Of a stretch of 64,000 nt of DNA, positions 22,080-35,450 are shown piece by piece. The stretch spans positions 1-64,000 of the forward strand of contig JAECUM010001170.1 in assembly GCA_016617855.1 (NCBI GenBank), read 5' to 3'. This DNA is from Megalonaias nervosa. Taxonomy: Eukaryota; Mollusca; Bivalvia; Unionida; Unionidae. The notes beneath the pieces are model-generated. The model saw only the letters and a program-made list of their open reading frames with translations, had not been told where the DNA came from and made no database searches. Position 1 is the first letter of the stretch. Each line of letters starts with the position of its first letter. Position numbers and translations under genes: made by a program.

Positions 22080-22810
22080 TTTTAACTTCTGAATGATGAA
22101 CCCATCACTTACATGCTTCCTCAATAACAACTTTTTGAGATTAGAAACTGTGGTATATATACTGGATTTAAGACTGGCACAATTTTCATGGAGGATCAAG
22201 TACTGGGTTGACATCATTAGAAGTCTTGTGTTGAAAATTCCATTTGAATATAACCATCCATCCCAGGTGGAGTAGTGACAGCTAGATTTTCCAGACAACC
22301 ATCATGGCAGCCATACTGTTTAGGAACAACCAGGTATCATTAGAAGTCACTTGGTGAAATCCCTATGTTGATACAGCTATCCAATTTGGAGAAGTAGAAA
22401 TATTTCCATGATTGTGACCATGGTGTCCATATTAAGGATCAGTTTAGATCATTTTTCATGTTGGATCAACTAAACGCTAATTTCTAATGCAAACTCCATG
22501 TCAAAATGACTTTCCACTGAGAAGAAGCAGCAATAAGATATTCAATGTGGTCATATTGGACATCAAATCAGTACCAATTTAACTCAGGACCAACAAGACA
22601 TTATAACAAGTCTTCAAGCGAAAACTCCATTTTAATACAACTTTTCTTCAAGGACAAGATAAGAAGTCTTCAAATTCACATGAAAATTCCATCTTGAGAT
22701 GACTATTCTTTTAGGAGGAGTAACAAGATTTTCAAGATGGCTGCCATGGTGACCATGCTGGATATCCGATTCACACCATCTCCATTTAGGAACAACTATG
22801 ACCATTCCTT
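22080..22810 (+). repeat. 145-bp family, array C
   Basis: About five diverged units with the same block order as array A, including GTCTTCAAGCGAAAACTCCAT and AAGATGGCTGCCATGGTGAC. Continuous frames here have no protein similarity. Confidence 0.7.
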
Positions 22811-23059
22811 CAGGAGAAATATTGAGTTACAAAGATTTTCATCAGGTCAATTCTGAACCTGGTATTTGCACAGGTATAGTAGTGAAAGAGGCACAAATGA
22901 ATTTGTTTGAAGATAGGTACATCAGAGATGCATATTGATGAAATAAAAAATATTCTACTTCATTGCCACGAACAAGAATTTTTCATTGAAGCTGGATTTT
23001 ACTCCACACATAAAATATAAAACATGCTTGTTACTGAAGTTGGAATGATAAAGTTAGGA

Positions 23060-23720
23060 TCAGTGTGGAAGTGCAATTTATTCTGAAGGTAAAATGTCAA
23101 AATACAGTAACGATTCAGGGAAGGATGATCCATCTACCAAACAAGCATAGCCCAACAAAACTAAAATTTCAGAGCTCCTGGTTGATGGAGTCACACTCTG
23201 TGAAGCACAGCAGCAATGGGGTGCAATTTATATTTTGCACATATGGAAACACCATATCTCAGCAGTAACAAGCATGTCTAAGCAACTGTTGACAGATCAA
23301 GTCACACGAGATGGAGTGTGTTGACAGATCAAGTCACATGAGATGGAGTGTGTTGACAGATCAAGTCACATGAGATGGAGTGCTTTTCTGCTATTTCACT
23401 GCAATATAACAATTTACCATCTGCAGTTGCAGATCATTTTGCACACCTATGTAAGGAAATGTTCCAGGATAGCGATTTCACTAAGAAAATCGGATGTCAA
23501 ACACCCTCACAGCAACACAGATGCAGAAAGAACATTTTCAATCCTGAAAACAGCCAGGAAATTTGATGACAATACAATATCATCTAGTCTCTAATGAGTA
23601 CAAAGATGAACATTAATAATACTTGTATCACCTTCAAAACCCTCCAATTAACAATGGAAAGCAGCACAGTCTGCAACTACAGGTTAATACTGCATTCTTC
23701 TTTGCAAATGACTTTTAAGA
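23060..23720 (+). pseudogene. Internally deleted hAT transposase remnant 1
   Basis: At about 23390-23500 one frame reads NLPSAVADHFAHLCKEMFQD, the N-terminal block of hAT-related transposases. In another frame, directly after it, HPHSNTDAERTFSILK is the C-terminal dimerisation signature, followed by STKMNINNTCITFK. About 400 residues between these two blocks are missing, so this is an internally deleted derivative. A 32-bp triplication (23288-23384) precedes it. A sister copy lies at 26150-26870. Confidence 0.65.
23288..23384. repeat. 32-bp triplication
   Basis: GTTGACAGATCAAGTCACAY followed by GAGATGGAGTGT, three times in tandem and almost identical. Confidence 0.9.
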
Positions 23721-23999
23721 CAGACACTTTTGATTGTTTTTTTTTAATGTCTGTGAGGGGGGGTGGTGGAGCTGACATATAACAATGCTAAGTCTACCAA
23801 GATTTTCTTGTTTGACAGTGCATTAAATGCTTCAAAATGTAGGTTATTTTCCTTTATCCAGTTTGAATTTCCAGACATTTTCAAGTGCTCATCAAGACAT
23901 ATCCCATTCATCAAGATTCTAGATAGGACAGTATGTACACAGCATGCAAAAAATTAGTGTGGTAAAGAGCTATTTACAAAACATACCTGAAGTGAAATG

Positions 24000-25050
24000 A
24001 ATAATGTATGTTATAGTGATATTTTTGGTATGGGTGTGGTACTGAGATGTATTTGAATCAAGTTGAATGATTCATGCATGAACAGGAAAAACACAAAATT
24101 TACACCAGCAAAATATATATTTTAGAAAAAATATTTGGTAATGAATTAAAAATCCAACTTAATTATCACCAATGCAATGTGAATGTGAAAGTACTCATGA
24201 CATTTTCTTGTATGGATATGGTATTATAATGATCCAGATAGATGATTCTCAAATGAACATGACTTTTTTGTACTGGCACATTACTGAGACAGCTGTATAT
24301 ATAATCATTTAGTTCAGTGATCCAAGCATAAACAGGAACAACAAAAGGTAGTAAGCAGTGAAGCATGGTATCTGGGTCAATCTTAACTACATTTGCAATG
24401 ATTATGCAGTAATCATCCCCTAACCATGTTTCAGGATTCTAGGTATAGTAGTATGTATACATGAGGCAAACCCCCACCCCCACCCCGAAAAACTATCCTG
24501 TCATTATCTAAATGCAAAAACTCATCCGAGTCAATGAAATGCAAGTTGCAATGATCTTTTATTGTAAGGGTGTGGTACTAATGCAGTCATTTAGTTTGAT
24601 GACTGCTGCATGAATAGTGGTTGACTTATAAACAAAACCCAAGCCAAATCAGTTCAATGTAAAATATGGGTCAGTGACCTGCTTTTGCAAAGTGTTGTAC
24701 ATGTAGTACTCATTAAGATACATGCCTTCACCAAGTTTAACGACTCCAAAAAAGTATATATGGAGGGTGCATAAAAACCTATTTGGTCAGGAGTTAAATG
24801 CAAAAGCTCAATTTAAGCCAGTAAAATGTAAAATATAGGTCACAGTGACCTTCTTTTGTTGTAAATGTGGGACTCTAATAGAGCTGCATACAGTAATTTA
24901 GTGAGATTCATGTAACTCTATCATGAACTGAGCTTCAGAAACAAAACTGCAAAATTTAAGTCAGTGAATCATGAAATATGGATTATAGTGACCTATTTTT
25001 GTGATGATGGTATAGCACTTGTCAAGATCAGAGCTGAAACAAATCTGACA
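24000..25050 (+). repeat. GGTCACAGTGACC-type repeat array
   Basis: Four to five diverged units with the blocks AATATRGGTCACAGTGACC, TTCTTTTGT, GGTGTGGTACT and AAGTCAGTGAATSATGAAAT. Same family as 7560-7880. Confidence 0.55.
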
Positions 25051-25339
25051 GCCCGACACCCTTGTCCCCTTTTAATTTCAGATCAGTTTCCTCCTGTATT
25101 CTAAGTGTGATGTTGTTTGGGCTTGTTGAGAAAAACATTAATTTGCCTGGGAAAACTTTGATTGCACTGATGAAAAGTTATTTTCACGACCTTTAAGTGC
25201 CATAACATGGAGTGTCATGCAAAAAATGCTATTTTTACTCCAAAAACCCATGACATGGTCATGCTTCGAAAAACATGATGTTCAGGAATCTTCAAAAATA
25301 GAACCAAAACAAGACCACATCAGTATATGCCCATTACAT

Positions 25340-25905
25340 ACAGCAAGATGGTAAATAGTCATGGTTGGAGCTAGTGTAAAACTATCCTTTTGACAGTTTA
25401 AATAGAGGCTAAGAGGTCAGATATTCACCACCAATTCATGTATTACTTAACTTGTTGATGGGGCCCCAAGTGGTCTAAAGTGCTCACCCTTCAGGATCAT
25501 TGCCATCTCACCTCTGTCTGTGTGAGTTCAAGTCTCAGGCTTGGTTACTGTGGGTACATGAGAAAGCCTGCCAGTAGCTTCTGGTGGGTCCTGGTTCTTC
25601 CTCCACCAGTTATACTGGCCGCCATGTACAGCCTGTCTTGTGCTGAAAAATGGCGTTAAACCCTACAACAACAACATAACTGGTTGACAATAGCTAGTGT
25701 GATAGGGTTACCACAGTGGGTGAGCCCATTATGTTAAAATTGCATGCCAGTTTCATATGGGGTGTATAAACAGTAAACAGTCATGGTTGGAGGTTATGTA
25801 AAACTATTATCTGGGCAGTTTAAACATAGGCTAAGAGGACAGGTATAAACCACCATTTCATGTATTACATAACTGGTTGACAATAGCTAGTGTGATGTAT
25901 TTGAA
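25340..25905. repeat. Tandem duplication of about 430 bp, first copy split by a SINE
   Basis: GTCATGGTTGGAG..., GAGGCTAAGAGGTCAG and CATGTATTACTTAACTTGTTGA recur downstream as GTCATGGTTGGAGGTTATG, GGCTAAGAGGACAG and CATGTATTACATAACTGGTTGA. The SINE at 25459-25675 sits in the first copy only. Confidence 0.7.
25459..25675 (+). mobile_element. SINE, family 2, copy 1
   Basis: The head GGGGCCCCAAGTGGTCTAAA has a degenerate Pol III promoter, with GTGAGTTCAAGTCTCAGGCT as box B. The 3' end is GCTGAAAAATGGCGTTAAAC followed by ACAACAACA. The neighbouring unit of the tandem duplication shows the empty site. Flanking TTAACTTGTTGA and ATAACTGGTTGA are a diverged TSD. Confidence 0.75.
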
Positions 25906-26149
25906 GACTGCAGTTTGTGAGCCATGTGCTAACAATCCAATATCCATAGTTAAATGAAAGAGATGCTAGATGCATGTAGGAGATCAAAAGTTATTATATA
26001 TCATTGCCTTGAATGAGACTTTTTAAGCCATCTGCATTAAAGATTACTGACAAGTCCGTGAACAGCATCAAAGTTTCTCTAAGTCTGATAATACTCCATA
26101 TATAAAATGGAATGCAAGATTATTTCAGCAGTCAGAATAGTGTTCAAGT

Positions 26150-26870
26150 GTGATTCATTTTTTAAGGAAATTTGGGAAGCAAAGCAAGCAAAGCCCAGCA
26201 AAATTAAATTTTAAAACTCTTGGTTGATGTACCTTTACTTTGTGAAGCACACAAGCAACAAAATAAAGGGGGGGGAAGGCATTTAATTCTTTGCACATAT
26301 GTCAAACAACATATAGACAAACTTCATTCCTGTGTACCATGTCTGTCAAAATAAATAGGAACCCCACCTGTTTGTAACATATTCAACATGCTGAACTGAA
26401 CATTCAGATTAGTTCTCTTTATTATTATCTTGTTAAAATACTATTAACTGACCTATGCCATTTTAGCCATGAAATTGATTGAAAGACAATAATAAGCACA
26501 CGCTTGTGTTCGCACAGTTGATTTGTGATGATAATGTGTTAGCACCCGTACTGGACAGAGGCATTTGTTATTGCTGTATTACCTGTAAGCCCCCCCCCCC
26601 GGCCCCACTAAAGAACATACTATACCCGCCTCCCAAAAGTGACGTATATTCATTTTTCCATAAAGACAAGCTTATCTCGTTATCGGACAGCATGAGATAC
26701 AGTTCTAACAATTCTAACGTTATGGTCATCCAGAACAACTCAGTTCTGATTAGGATGCACTCATAGAATCCAATAGAGAAGTTTGAACACCAGGTCCATC
26801 CAGTCTCTAGTGAGTGTAGTGATGAACAAAAATGACACTTGCATTACCTTCAAATCCCATAATGAACTAT
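26150..26870 (+). pseudogene. hAT remnant 2
   Basis: Diverged sister of 23060-23720. The 5' part shares AAAGCCCAGCAAAATTAAA and GTGAAGCACACAAGCAACA with the other copy. Near 26800 a frame reads SVVMNKNDTCITFKS, aligning with STKMNINNTCITFK. The core is lost. Confidence 0.5.
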
Positions 26871-28337
26871 ATATATTTGAAGTGTAGCAACTGCAACTTT
26901 GTGTGAAAAATAATATTAAAAAGGGAGACATTTTGGGCAAATGGAAACTGTATTCTGGGGCTTGTAGAATTTGTCAGGGTGTGGATTATTTTCATAGTCA
27001 CCAGCCCTGGGCCTGTGTCTAATGTTTTTTTCTTCTTTGAGCACTGCAAGATGCATCCCTTCACCAAGCTTCATGATTCAGTGGATGACATCATGCAGAA
27101 CATGTGCAAAAAAAGTCAAATGCAAAAGCTCCTAACCATGAATCTACAACCAGAGTACATGTATTTACAAATTAAGCCACTCCCAGGGACTTGGTACTAA
27201 AAAAAAACCCTCAAAACTGTTGCCTAAAACCTAGGAAAATATTTTGGTTGAGATACAGTGAGGCTGTACATATATATGCCTTTATCCATTTGAATGCAGA
27301 CACAATGGGTTGTGCAACAGCTCTCCTTTACTTTGAGGTGAGCTATAAAGAGGGAAATACTGAAAATATACATGTAGAAGGAATTTAGTGATGAAATAAA
27401 GGCATAGCTTGAAAATATATTGTGCGATGTTTTCTGCATGATTTTTGCAAAATTAGCTTAAATCCTGCAATTGCATGTCCTAGAATAGACCCTTTATAAA
27501 ATTTGATTTGTCTGACCATCATCATCATTGATGTTGATTTTTGATAACCCTGCTGTCAACAGTGTTCCTGTTGACATGCTGGTGTTCCATCCAACATCCT
27601 ACTCAATTTCAAATATGATCACTGCTGTGTAGCTGGGTTGGAAAATCATACATCTAACAGTGGACACAAATCCAAATGCTCATTATGTTAACTTTGATAT
27701 TACTTGTTAGAAGTAATATGAAATAAAAATCAAAATATCGTGCAGTCAAATTTTGGGCATGATACGTCTGACATCTGAATAACAATATTCGTAGTGGATA
27801 ACACTGATAAACATCTCTGTTCTGGGCCATGACAGAGGACTCAATTTTAAAGTTCAAACATGAACTTTTTGAAACATCTCATGTCATTCTCCTATGTGGA
27901 AATCAGGCTCAAATGTGATTGTGACAGGGAACACACAGAAAACTAACAAAGCCTGAAAGATGATGATTGTTTACAAAATGTTCTCACTATGGTTAATCAT
28001 TCCAAGTACAGTACAAGTCTTTTATCTTAAGATTTTGCTTTCAACAGAAATCAGTGACAACTATAATGAAAGTAAGTTATAAAGTTACATGTAATTTGAT
28101 TAATAAATATGTATTACATGTATTAATCCTCCTCCATTTGTACCTTAAATACTTGCTTGTAAGTGGAGTCCAAATGCAAACACATAATGTGCAATCGTAT
28201 CAGGGGCTATGTTCTTTGTTCTAATGATTACCCGTAACAAACAGCAGGGACCCATATCTGTTGGCACATTATGATCTTGACAATCATGTTATACAAAGGC
28301 CACCATTATTAACGGTAGCTAGAAAACAGTACAACGT
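26871..28337. other. No gene seen
   Basis: AT-rich intronic sequence of UPRT intron 1. Several short open frames on both strands have no recognisable content. Confidence 0.5.
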
Positions 28338-28345
28338 ACATACAC

Positions 28346-28516
28346 CAGGGGTCTCAAACACACAGCCCGTGGGCCACATGCAACTTGCCAAGCTGTATCC
28401 TGTGGCCCGCAAAATGAATTATGTCACAAGGTGTCATGAGATAAGGTGGTGCAGCCCTTGGGTCATCGAAAATGCCCTCATGCAGCCCTCACGATGGTTT
28501 GAGTTTGAAACCCCTG
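28346..28516. mobile_element. hAT-type MITE, 171 bp
   Basis: Ends are inverted: CAGGGGTCTCAAACACACAG on the left; the right end on the opposite strand reads CAGGGGTTTCAAACTCAAAC. The inside has GGCC-rich blocks (GGGCCACATGCAACTTG, TGTGGCCCGC). Such CAGGGGT-CAAAC ends are typical of nonautonomous hAT elements. The 8 bp outside (ACATACAC, TACTACAC) agree at 5 positions, consistent with a decayed TSD. Confidence 0.8.
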
Positions 28517-29519
28517 TACTACACTATTGTGCTGAAAGATTGCATGCATACTGCTAAGATCTGCATGGAAATTCAATGTTTAACTTAGCACTAATATTTA
28601 ATAACAGTATTTTATGCATCTGTCTGCATATTTCATATAACAATATGTAATAAAAATACAGATAAAATCAATGCAAAAAAGCCATGGAAATGCAGTTATC
28701 TTACTATTTGCATTTGCATGATGGATGCTTCTGATTTCTCGTATACAATGACATTCAAACACGACACTTGTTACTTTGCACTTTTGCTGCTGTTAAATGA
28801 ATACACAACACACTTCATTCTGGAGCTGAAGTATAATTAAACCAGTTAAAACATAGGTGTAAATTTCACAATTTCTGGCTGACTGTAATGCATTTTAATT
28901 TTTACATCCAGGTTACATGTAGAACGTGATCCTTTATCTCCATCAGGTGAAAAATTGGTCTTTATTTTTTTCCTGAAACAGTCTAAAACTTTTGGATAAA
29001 AAATTTATAGTTTAACAGAATATGTCTTCAACATTACAAATGCCTATCTTTAAAAATTTCAATACAAAATGAGCAGATGTACACAGGCAAACTACATCTG
29101 AAAACTATAGCAGCCATAAGGCCCGAAGAAAAAATATGTTTCTGTTTTCGATCCTGACCCAAGCACTTTTTCCCAGCAGGGTAAACCCCGCCTCCCCAAA
29201 TAATTTTTAAAAAAAATAATTCCAAAAATTGATTTGTGTACCTAATTGAGCTGGTTTTCCCTAGTACATTATATATAAAGGTGCTAATCATTATAATATA
29301 TCAAATGTTACAAAACAAATCCTACCTACCTACCTACCATAATTTTAAGACCTGTGCAATAGAAAACACCTTTTTTGGTGCCTAACATGTGACATTAACA
29401 CAGATTTGCCTACTCCAAAATTTGCAGGTCCAGCTCATTCATAAATTAACTGACAAAGCATAAAATAGACTGCCCTCCTAATCAAATAAAAAAATAATAA
29501 CTTTAGTAAATGTACTTGA

Positions 29520-29900
29520 ACAATAACATGATTTTCAAAAGGGCTGCTGTGGAGCCATGTTGCATATAAAAGGTATATTTAAGATCAGCACCCTTTTTAT
29601 CGACTAAATATAAATACATAGAAGTCTTTTGGTGAAAATGCCACATCGATCCATGCCCCTATCAATTATTTTGGCCTAATTTGATGCCATTTTTAAAAGG
29701 ATCAACTAGATATCATAAGAAGCATTTAGTGAAAGCCCCATGTTGACATGACCATCCACTCTGCAAGAGTAGTGATAACAAGATCTTCAAGATCAACACT
29801 ATAACAGCAATGCAAGCTGTCAAAGTGGCACCATTTTCATTTAGCACAAACAAGACCTTGTGCTAATGGTTGAATGGATGTCATACAACAGGCCTTTCTG
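29520..29900 (+). repeat. 145-bp family, array D
   Basis: Two to three diverged units (AGAAGTCTTTTGGTGAAAAT, GTTGACATGACCATCCACTC, AGTAGTGATAACAAGATCTT). Confidence 0.65.
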
Positions 29901-31139
29901 TAAGTTACTCTGGTCTATGAAAGGTAGTGCTAAAAACAAGAGTCCCCTGAAGGCTCCAGCTCTACTCTACTGACCAAAGAGAATTTCATGGAACCAACAA
30001 TAAATCCATTTCTTCTGTCTTTTTATTCATTTAAACTGTCAAGTACTGAAACCACTTCAGATATTCTTGAGAAGCTAAAACATAACAAATATGCAAACAA
30101 AAATATTTTCTTAAATTTGAATCAACACAGTCACAAGATACCTGAAGGCGTATTGCAAAATTTCTTGGCATGGCCTTTGACCTTGAACCTGCTATCATGT
30201 ATTGAAGATCACTGCACTCGTCTAAACACTGCACTGTTGTAACGAGTAATTGAGTACCCAAATACGAGATGATCTCATCTTAGACTTGTCCAAGTCCAAA
30301 TCTGGGACATGACCACTTGATAAAATGGAGACAACTTCTAGTGACAAACTAGAATTTTTTGATTTTCTTAAAAGTTATGGTCATGGCAACCACTTCAGGG
30401 GGGCACTTATTCTTTATTGTATATCATACAAGTGTGAGAAATGTAGTCAATGCTTTACAAGAGAGGACACTTCTACATGACTACTTTTAATCAAGTGGTT
30501 CACAAGCTATACAAGGGTTGGGCTTAAAAAAGACTAATAATGTTTACTTCAAATATTCAACACTTCATGCTTATAGTGTAGTAACCCCACATTTCTACCA
30601 ATGAATAACTGCCAATCCATTTTCCTACATTAAACCAACCCACAACCATGGTTACACTGGCTAATGATGCACTGCACTGAATGGAATACTGCTATCTGCA
30701 TTCTAATTGGTCAAGCAATAACGATTGAGTCTTTTATTGTCATTTTTCTAACTAAAATATCGTTTCAGTGCATGAAAGCTAAATATAAGAGAAAAGCTGG
30801 CATCTACAACAGATGGAAAATATTTTATATCTGAATCTTCAAAACTGTACAGGAAGTGGATGTGCGTGGGTAGGCATGTTCTCAAACCAGCTAGAGATAC
30901 TGCACCATTTGTGAGGGCACATACAATCTGAAAATTCAAGTTCTCAATTTTGTACCTACTGCAGCCCTACTGTCAAAATATTCTCACATTCTAGGTTTGA
31001 TTAAATCTTTAAATTGGGGGGGAGGCAATTTTTATCCTTACATTTTTAGAACGTTTAATTAGCATAAATAGCCAGTAAAGTGCTGATATGCTATTAAGCT
31101 CTTTACATACAGTACAGTCATCATGGGTTCAATGTTGAT
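29901..31139. other. No gene seen
   Basis: Intronic. Open frames near 29988-30261 overlap on opposite strands and show no family signature. Confidence 0.5.
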
Positions 31140-31360
31140 ACCCTAGGGTCTGCTATGGACCTGATATGTAGTTGGGGGGGGGGAATTAATTTTAAATATG
31201 CAATACTTACCTGCTGCTATTGCATTGTTACCTATTTTCATTCTGAAAACTGTCATTCTGGCTTTTCTCCACTCTGGGAGGATGTATTTACATTGAACGG
31301 TTAGTTTTCGGCACAAAAATAGGGTAGCTACGCAACAGCGACAAGGCAAGTAATTACTAT
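31140..31360 (-). repeat. DIRS terminal fragment
   Basis: The minus strand contains AACAATGCAATAGCAGCAGG directly followed by TAAGTATTGCATATT, matching the 7960-8010 region of the DIRS element in order and strand. Upstream (minus) CTCCCAGAGTGGAGAAAAGC is a plausible DIRS terminal block. No coding part is attached, so this is a solo end or remnant. Confidence 0.45.
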
Positions 31361-33480
31361 TAAAATATAATCCACATTCATCCCCAATAATCCAGCATTG
31401 ATTCCTGCTCTTGTTGCAGCAAAGATGAACTGCATCAAAAAACCAATTATTTTTAAGAAATACTGTAAACTGTGGTTGGTTTTCAATTTAAAGTGGAGGA
31501 ATAAACAGAATTCATTCTAACATTCCTTACTTGTGATCTGGATTCTAGTTGTTTTTATTTTTGTTTTCTTCAGCAGCATCAGCATGCAAGACTGAAAATT
31601 ATTTCATTGAATTTGTGTTAAAACAGTTCTCATTCTCCTTTTTCTCTCTCATTCTATCAATCTCATGATTGATCAAAATGAACCAATGACAATGTCAGTA
31701 AAATTTGTAAAACCATCATAAAATTTGGCATTTACCAGACAGGTTTTGTTTTGAAAGAGAGACATTATATTCTTGGGAAAAATGAAGTTTATAAAACATG
31801 TGGTTCAAGAAAATGCTGAACATAAGTTATGCCAAACCAGAAAGTTACTGCAATATAGGAAAGATAGATAAAGTTCATAGTGTCATAATCTGATATAATT
31901 TCATTGTTTTTCGAAACAATAACTTGTTAAAGAAAGGTTCCATGGAATACACCTTAACTTTTTCAGAGTTTGATGAAAGAAAATGCTGTCACCATTCCTA
32001 AACTTTGAACTACTGAAATGAGGAAAAAGTACAAGAGGTAAAAAGGATAGCCCCAAGAAAGATGACTATATATGTAACTGGGCTATACTACTAAATGAAT
32101 AAATGTGGGCCATTCAGTTTCAAAACATTCCAGTTGATTGTTAATTTTGGCTAATTCCATCTCATAAATGTAGTCTCGTTTTAATAAGTTTTTAAACAAA
32201 GGTGGAGATGGAGGTTTTCTTTCTCTCATGGTGCATATAATTAAAATTAATTACACTGCCTACTTCTAACATACCTACAATTAATCCTGTAAGTCCTACT
32301 TCTAACATACCTACAATTAATCCTGTAAGTGAAAAGGTATGCATGAAATGACTGTTATCTCTAATCCACTGGCTTAAATCATTCCAAAACCATTTCAAGA
32401 TGAATTAATGTTTCAGGTGAATCCATAAAAAAGAACACTATTATTATTTACTATTTAAATTGTTTCTGGAAAGTATTTGTTGCAATAACTATGCACTAAT
32501 TTATACTGAAACCAAATTAGATTAGAATCTTTCGTAATTTTGTATGCTAATGCAAAATGCTTTGTCCAATCCAATTGGTTTGGTAGATTAAGTTATGTTT
32601 TCCATTTACCGGTAGTTCGTGTTTTAGTTTCCACTATTTTGGTGTCTTTCACCAAGATACTATAAATATTTCTCGAGCCTATCTTAACTTCAAGGAGAAG
32701 TAAGGTCTTTTTTTGCAAACCTAGTATTTTTTCCCCAAATTTCAGGTTGGGATTTGATAGATAATCTATTCATATATGATTTCACTGAGTTTAGGACCCC
32801 TACATATTGTACAACGTTAGCCCCAACATTATATATTAACCATAATATTTTCATTATACATTAGGGCTTCAGTAAGAAAATCTGAAAAGTCTTTGGAATA
32901 AACCTTGCTACAATATATGTTATACAAAATAAAAACATCCTTCCAAAATATATTATCAACATCTTCTATGTTCCTTCCCATATAAGTGATACAACACTTG
33001 TTAAATTCCTTCTAAATCTTAATTCTGTAGGGAAGATAAAGCCTAATATTGTGAAACTATCATCTGTCCAGCACAAATTATACTCTATACACAAATGGCT
33101 GTTGCTGTTTTACATGCTTCCTATCCATATTCTTGTTTTCAGAGATATATATTATTGAGAACATATTTGCTTGCAATGAGTAAATAGCAGTTATATTTCA
33201 TTGAATGGGTGAAAATACTTAAGTTTTTTTCACCCACGAGATGAAATAATTATGTTATTCACTTGGAGCAAGCAAATTTTCTTTCAATTTTATACTTAAA
33301 TGTACTGGCTGGCAAAAAGTAGAACGGATTGAGGTAGCACATTTCTTATACCCCATAATGTCAGCCGTTTACAGTTTACCATTTTTGTTTTGCTGTGTTT
33401 TGTGTATATTTGCACAGAAATATCAGAAGATAATTCTTCCTCCCAATTCAAGGTAAAACAGCACATTAGATTGTTTTTGA
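31361..33480. other. No gene; one short tandem duplication
   Basis: Intronic. At 32258-32330 a 39-bp unit (CCTACTTCTAACATACCTAC...) is duplicated in tandem. Nothing else recognised. Confidence 0.5.
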
Positions 33481-33488
33481 AAAAGCAT

Positions 33489-33565
33489 TATACACACAAT
33501 GCAGGATTTGAACTTGGTTCGTCTCCATCCATGGTGGCGATACTTACCACTAGACAATGCCAGGA
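33489..33565 (-). repeat. tRNA-Asp-like pseudogene or SINE head
   Basis: The minus strand reads TTGTCTAGTGGTAAGTATCG (box A region resembling tRNA-Asp) and ends with AAGTTCAAATCCTGC (box B). The anticodon arm does not fold well, so a functional tRNA is not supported. Confidence 0.45.
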
Positions 33566-35438
33566 CCAAAATTAACTCAAATTTCTTGATCATAATAATA
33601 CAAATGTCTGCAGGCAGGATTGTGAAAAAATGTTTATCGTAGTCTACTCTAGTGAGTTATCAAAATTATTCCGCTTGGAAAATCCAGTTATTCATAGCCT
33701 AGCATAAAATAGAGGATATTTTCTTTTCATACGTTAATGCTAGATATATTTCATCATGTGGTACCAAAACATGATATTTTAATGAGTGTGATTTTTTAAC
33801 GAGTGGCAAAGCCACAACTTAAAATATATACTTTTTGGTACTGTAAAATGAAATATATCTACTATTAATGTCGGAAAAGAAAATTTTCTTTAATATGATA
33901 TACCAGACTTGCTCCAGAATTGAAGTTTAGAAGATTTAACTCATTCTTCGGCACAACACGCTAATTCCCACCCCCTTTTCGTAAATTCACCTAACTTTCA
34001 TAACCAGATCATATAAATAAACGTGACTTACGAAAGTGGTAGGATTGGTGTGACCTAATCTATCACAGTAAATTACATTTTTGTCATTTTGTATACTATT
34101 TGACCATCTCTGAAAACAATGCAAGTCCGATTCAGCGATGCATCCACAGCAGGTTTGTCACCGTTGTCAAGGAAGTAAAGAGAAATAACTTCAGGGAGAT
34201 GTGAGCAGCATATAGTCAAATTTCTTTATCAAAATTTAATTTTCATGTCTGTAAAATTGGGCAGTGTCTATGTATTTGTTCTAGCTCACAAAGTACACAT
34301 TTTTGCTGCCACAAGTACAACTTTTGTGGGAACACACAATGAACTATCACATGGCATTATGGGATATCTTATATTTTCACACGTGAAAATATAAGAATAT
34401 ATTTTTCACAGGTGATAAAATCAGAATGAAAAAAAAACTATTTCAGCAGTAAGTCTATATTTCACACTTAATTATGTAATAAAACCCCAAACTTGACAGA
34501 CAAAGATGGCATTGTCCACATAGCCTTGGATTAATAAGATTGCTTTGGTAAACCAAGAGACCAGGCATGGGTAATATTTTTCTGTGACAATAATAAGAAA
34601 AACAGACAGATATGCAGACAAAGAAACCAAGTTCCTCTCTTCTGTTTTCGTAATTTGCCTATAGTCTCTCCAAACTCTATACAAAAAGCAAAAATAATAA
34701 AAAGGGGAAATACTATGCAGACAACATTAAATTCTAGTTTAATGACTTCTATCAGCTTGGTAAATACACAGCAAAGATTCCTATCCTTTAAAAATATTAA
34801 TTTAATTCAGTGTAAAATTAGCCAACCATGCAATAAGATCAAAGGGCACTTTATGCCACTTTATGTATTACACAAAGGTACAGAAATGTAAAATGTCAAT
34901 ATACAAGTGTACTTGAAACTAGTTTTTGTCTTCATTTAATCAAACTTTCTGTTGTTTAATTCTCTGTGTACTTCCTAATCAATGATGACAGGTCACCCCT
35001 TACAAATTTCACTTGTATGCAAATTTTGATTTTTCAGTGCCCCCCCCCCAGTAATGCAAATATAATTTATGTTAGATGAATAAACAATTAAATTTGTTAC
35101 ATATTAAATTCTTGTGATTAAAATAAAACTTTTTTTAAAACCAATAATACAACAGCAGCAACTTCTACTACCTCTACTATTTAAAAAAGCAACCTACCCA
35201 CAAAACAAGACCAAAACTATAACAACTAGTATTTTTTTTTGTTACAATATTATTTTCTTTTATTTGCTATAGTGTGGATCATTTGAAAATAAATTGCAAC
35301 AAAAATTACAAGTGATGAGATATAGGTTTATAAAAAAAGCATTAGTCTGTGTGTTAAAAATTTTGAAAAATGTCTGAGAGTCAAAATTTCCAATTATGGG
35401 AATATGGTTCTCAAAATTTTATTGCAGGAATAATCCCT
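33566..35438. other. No gene seen
   Basis: AT-rich intronic sequence with poly-purine and poly-C tracts and no recognisable element ends. Confidence 0.5.
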
Positions 35439-35450
35439 GCTTACTTTTTG

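Noticed and set aside
28261..28557. 98-codon plus-strand open frame
   Set aside because: It overlaps a hAT MITE with clear inverted ends; no protein similarity.
29988..30261. Overlapping sense and antisense open frames
   Set aside because: Neither shows a family signature, splice context or biased composition.
33489..33565. Possible functional tRNA-Asp gene
   Set aside because: Boxes A and B are present but the acceptor and anticodon stems do not pair well; kept only as a tRNA-like repeat.
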